A stretch of 64,000 nucleotides of DNA, taken from contig NZ_MOBR01000042.1 in the NCBI RefSeq assembly GCF_003732705.1, positions 1 to 64,000 on the forward strand. Reading direction: 5' to 3'. Positions within the stretch are counted from its first letter, which is position 1. Each line of letters starts with the position of its first letter. The notes under the pieces were generated by a model. That model was not told the DNA's origin and did not search any database. It saw only the letters and a program-made list of their open reading frames with translations. The DNA is from Pseudomonas frederiksbergensis. GTDB taxonomy: Bacteria; Pseudomonadota; Gammaproteobacteria; Pseudomonadales; Pseudomonadaceae. This document shows, one piece after another, positions 61,044-64,000 of the stretch. The translations under genes and the position numbers were made by a program.

Positions 61044-63821
61044 GTGCGCTGGCTCAGGATTGCCATAGGACTTACCGTCACTCTGTTGACCTTGCTCTGC
61101 ATGCTTCCGGCCCAGGCCGCGCAAGGCAGTGGCTGGTCGGTATTGCTCGACGAACAGGGCGACCTGGCGTTGAGTGACATCCGTTCCGCGCGCTTCACCA
61201 ATCAATTCAGCCCCATCGAACTCGACCGCCTCACCGCGGCCGAGCCCGACGGTGCGTTATGGCTGCGTTTCAAGCTCGCACCCGGCAAACACGAGCAATT
61301 GCTGCGCGTGTTCGCACCTGACCTGTCGCATCTCAATTTATACGTGCTGGACGGCGACACGCTGGTCGAGCAACAGAACACCGGCACTCAACAGCCTCAG
61401 GCTGATCGGCCATTGCCCAGCAGTGACTTCATGTTGCCGCTGCCCCAAAGTGACAAAACCCTCGACGTCTACGTGCGACTGGTCTCCCAACACCAGTTGC
61501 GGCCTTATATCACCCTGCAATCAGCGGTGATGACGGCGGCCAATCAGAACCTCACGCTGATCTATGGCCTGCTGTTCGGCTGCATCGCCATGCTGATCCT
61601 GCACAACATCGTGCGTTACGCCTACACCCGCTCACGCAGCAGCCTGTGGCTTGCCGCGTGTGAATTCCTGCTGATGCTCAGCCTGATCCTGTTGCTGAAC
61701 CTGGCCGGCCCGTGGCTGCCGAACTGGCACGCCGTCCAGACCCCCGGTGCCTATCTCGCCTTGTTGCTGACGGCGCCGTGCGGGCTGATGTTCGCCTACC
61801 GTTTCTTTGCGCCATTGGGCCCGCATCCACTGAACAAGCTGCTGCTGGGGGACATTCTGTTCACCGTCGTCGCCGGGCTGTTGCTGTTGTTCGTCAACAC
61901 CCTGCCGCTGAACATCATCACATACGCCCTGGTCGCACTCGCGGGCTTGAGCATGTTGTTCGTCAGCGGTTATCACTGGCAAAAAGGCTATCGCCCGGCC
62001 CGACTGTTCGTGGCGGCGATGGTGGTGTTCAACATCGGCGCGCTGATCATCCTGCCGGCCCTGCTGGGGTTAACCCTGGTCGCCCCGCAAGGCCTGATCA
62101 TCACCCTGCTGGCCTTCATCTGCATCAGCGGCCTGTTGATGAGCATCGCCCTGGGCGAACGCCAGCGCAGCATCACCGAAGACCGTTTCAGCGTCAGTCG
62201 CGATCTGGCCGCCAGCAATGCCGAGATCAACGCCAAAGCCGAATTCCTGGCCAAGATCAGCCACGAAATCCGCACACCGATGAATGGCGTGCTGGGCATG
62301 ACCGAACTGCTGTTGGGTACGCCGTTGTCGGTCAAGCAACGGGATTACGTGCAAACCATCCACAGCGCCGGCAACGAGCTGCTGACCCTGATCAACGAGA
62401 TTCTCGACATCTCCAAGCTCGAATCCGGGCAGATCGAACTGGACGACGTGCAATTCGATCTCAATGCCCTGATCGAAGATTGCCTGAGTATCTTCCGCGC
62501 CAAGGCCGAACAGCAGAACGTCGAACTGATCAGCTTTATCCAGCCGCAAGTGCCGCGGGTGATCAGCGGTGATCCGACCCGCCTGCGCCAGACCCTGCTG
62601 AGCCTGCTGGAAAACGCCCTGAAGAAAACCGACGAAGGCGAGATTCTGATCGTCGTCGCCCTCGACGAACGCAGCGCCAAACCGCGCCTGCGCATTGCCG
62701 TGCAAGACAGTGGCATTCCAATGGAAGCCGAAGAGCGCGATGCCCTGATGCACGCCGAGTTGCACAGCAAGCATTTCCTCTCCGCCACGCGCCTGGGCGG
62801 AAATCTGGGGCTGGTCATCGCCCGGCAACTGATTCGTCTGATGCAAGGGGAATTCGGGATCAAGAGCGGCGCCAACCAGGGCAGCACCTTGTGGCTGACC
62901 CTGCCGCTGGACCCGGATCGCCTCGAACACCCGACCTCCGACCTCGACAGCCCGTTGCAGGGTGCGCGGGTGTTGGTGGTGGACGACAACGACACCTGTC
63001 GCAAGGTGCTGGTGCAGCAGTGCAGCGCCTGGGGCCTGAATGTCAGCGCCGTGCCGTCCGGCAAAGAAGCTCTGGCGTTGCTGCGCACCAAGGCGCATCT
63101 GCGTGATTACTTCGATGTGGTCCTGCTGGACCAGAACATGCCCGGCATGACCGGCATGCAACTGGCGGCCAAGATCAAGGAAGACCCGAGCCTCAACCAT
63201 GACATCCTGCTGATCATGCTCACGGGCATCAGCAATGCGCCAAGCAAGATCATCGCCCGCAACTCGGGGATCAAACGCATCCTCGCCAAACCAGTGGCCG
63301 GCTACACCCTCAAGACCACCCTGGCGGACGAACTGAACCAGCGCAACAAAGGCCTGGCCGTGTCACATCACGTGCCCGCCGGCCCTACCGTGCCGGTCAA
63401 GGTACCCAGCGATTTCCGCATCCTGGTGGCCGAAGACAACAGCATCTCGACCAAGGTGATTCGCGGCATGCTGGGTAAGCTCAACCTGCAACCGGACACC
63501 GCCAGCAATGGCGAAGAAGCCTTGCAAGCGATGAAAGCCCAACGCTACGACCTGGTGCTGATGGACTGCGAAATGCCGATCCTCGACGGTTTCTCCGCGA
63601 CCCAGCAATTACGCGCGTGGGAAGTCGGCAATCAGCGGATTCGCACCCCCGTGGTAGCGCTGACCGCACATATCCTCGCCGAGCACAAAGAGCGCGCGCG
63701 GCAGGCCGGCATGGATGGGCACATGGCCAAACCGGTCGAGTTGTCGCAATTGCGCGAATTGATCGAGCATTGGGTTGCCCAGCGTGATCAGCAGAACAGG
63801 GCAGCCGCGCAAACGTCCTGA
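61044..63821 (+). CDS. retS: Hybrid sensor kinase RetS
   Basis: A 925-residue membrane sensor. It has a signal peptide, a periplasmic 7TMR-DISMED2 domain (about 30-165), seven membrane helices (about 175-375), a dimerisation helix with H407 (AKISHEIRTPMNG), an ATPase-like domain, and two receivers (VLVVDDNDTCRKVL... VVLLDQNMP; ILVAEDNSISTKVI... LVLMDCEMP). The architecture and the position after purD match RetS, which binds GacS and lowers small-RNA output, favouring acute-infection or motile traits over biofilm and T6SS. The start is GTG 61044 after GAAGGGA. Confidence 0.94.
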   Translation: MRWLRIAIGLTVTLLTLLCMLPAQAAQGSGWSVLLDEQGDLALSDIRSARFTNQFSPIELDRLTAAEPDGALWLRFKLAPGKHEQLLRVFAPDLSHLNLYVLDGDTLVEQQNTGTQQPQADRPLPSSDFMLPLPQSDKTLDVYVRLVSQHQLRPYITLQSAVMTAANQNLTLIYGLLFGCIAMLILHNIVRYAYTRSRSSLWLAACEFLLMLSLILLLNLAGPWLPNWHAVQTPGAYLALLLTAPCGLMFAYRFFAPLGPHPLNKLLLGDILFTVVAGLLLLFVNTLPLNIITYALVALAGLSMLFVSGYHWQKGYRPARLFVAAMVVFNIGALIILPALLGLTLVAPQGLIITLLAFICISGLLMSIALGERQRSITEDRFSVSRDLAASNAEINAKAEFLAKISHEIRTPMNGVLGMTELLLGTPLSVKQRDYVQTIHSAGNELLTLINEILDISKLESGQIELDDVQFDLNALIEDCLSIFRAKAEQQNVELISFIQPQVPRVISGDPTRLRQTLLSLLENALKKTDEGEILIVVALDERSAKPRLRIAVQDSGIPMEAEERDALMHAELHSKHFLSATRLGGNLGLVIARQLIRLMQGEFGIKSGANQGSTLWLTLPLDPDRLEHPTSDLDSPLQGARVLVVDDNDTCRKVLVQQCSAWGLNVSAVPSGKEALALLRTKAHLRDYFDVVLLDQNMPGMTGMQLAAKIKEDPSLNHDILLIMLTGISNAPSKIIARNSGIKRILAKPVAGYTLKTTLADELNQRNKGLAVSHHVPAGPTVPVKVPSDFRILVAEDNSISTKVIRGMLGKLNLQPDTASNGEEALQAMKAQRYDLVLMDCEMPILDGFSATQQLRAWEVGNQRIRTPVVALTAHILAEHKERARQAGMDGHMAKPVELSQLRELIEHWVAQRDQQNRAAAQTS

Positions 63822-63885
63822 GCCGACAGACGCCATGGCGCCTGATAGACTCCGCCTCGACTTCCCTCGCCAGTGAGCTAGCACC

Positions 63886-64000
63886 ATGCTCCATGTGTTG
63901 TTCAGTGTTTACCTGAAGATGCTGGTGCTCTACAGCCCGTTCTTCGTGTTGTCCTGTTTTATCAGCCTGACCCGTGGTTATTCACGCAAGGAACAACGTC
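63886..64000 (+). CDS. MarC-family membrane protein, 5' end only
   Basis: Only the first 38 codons are in the window (VLFSVYLKMLVLYSPFFVLS... SLTRGYSRKEQR). The hydrophobic start and the short basic loop after it are typical of the MarC/YhgN family of integral membrane proteins, and a gene of this type follows retS in P. aeruginosa (PA4857, from memory). The frame is open at the window edge. Confidence 0.65.
   Translation, partial: MLHVLFSVYLKMLVLYSPFFVLSCFISLTRGYSRKEQR

Overview
The window is chromosomal DNA of a Pseudomonas, most likely of the P. fluorescens group. The GC content is high. The gene order aroQ-accB-accC-prmA-dusB-fis-purH-purD-retS, with gcbA, ctpL and dsbD upstream, matches what I remember of the P. 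aeruginosa PA484x-PA485x block. The intergenic gaps carry the REPIN and 110-bp palindromic repeats typical of fluorescent pseudomonads. I saw no tRNA, rRNA, CRISPR array or intact insertion sequence.

Layout. 1-8350: a RIO1-like kinase, a dCache chemoreceptor, an AraC-family regulator, and a lipid set of thiolase, long FabG-type reductase and MaoC-type dehydratase. 8350-11700: a decayed outer-membrane barrel gene, repeats and a classical autotransporter. 11700-27950: a complete Flp/Tad pilus locus. It has two Flp pilin genes and a lone receiver domain on the minus strand. cpaB, rcpA, tadZ, tadA, tadB, tadC, tadD and a DUF3613 gene run on the plus strand. The regulatory and accessory part is pprB, fppA, a TadE-like gene, pprA and tadG. 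Two tandem REPIN arrays bracket that last part (20556-21448 and 28042-29024).

28000-36400: two DUF4136 lipoproteins, cmoM, a MazG-like pyrophosphohydrolase, a small membrane protein, a MATE transporter, and an orphan type VI secretion island (short VgrG, DUF4123 chaperone, lipoprotein alpha/beta hydrolase). 36600-49400: speA, a SUI1 protein, a Nudix hydrolase, a DUF2333 protein, the diguanylate cyclase gcbA, the chemoreceptor ctpL, dsbD, aroQ, accB and accC. 49400-53900: an accessory insertion between accC and prmA. It holds a perfect 52-bp direct repeat (the accC stop codon plus terminator), a deleted AlbA_2-type ATPase pseudogene, and a 1207-residue protein of unknown function. 54150-64000: prmA, a zinc-ribbon/DUF3426 protein, dusB-fis, purH, purD, retS and the start of a MarC-family gene.

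Several genes bear on the switch between motile and sessile life: two chemoreceptors, a c-di-GMP synthase, the PprAB-controlled Flp pilus, an autotransporter and RetS. The points most worth a second look are the accC-prmA insertion with its duplicated terminator, the large unknown protein beside it, the REPIN arrays (one with an exact 133-bp period), the Flp pilin with alanine at the cleavage position, and the spike-less VgrG cluster.
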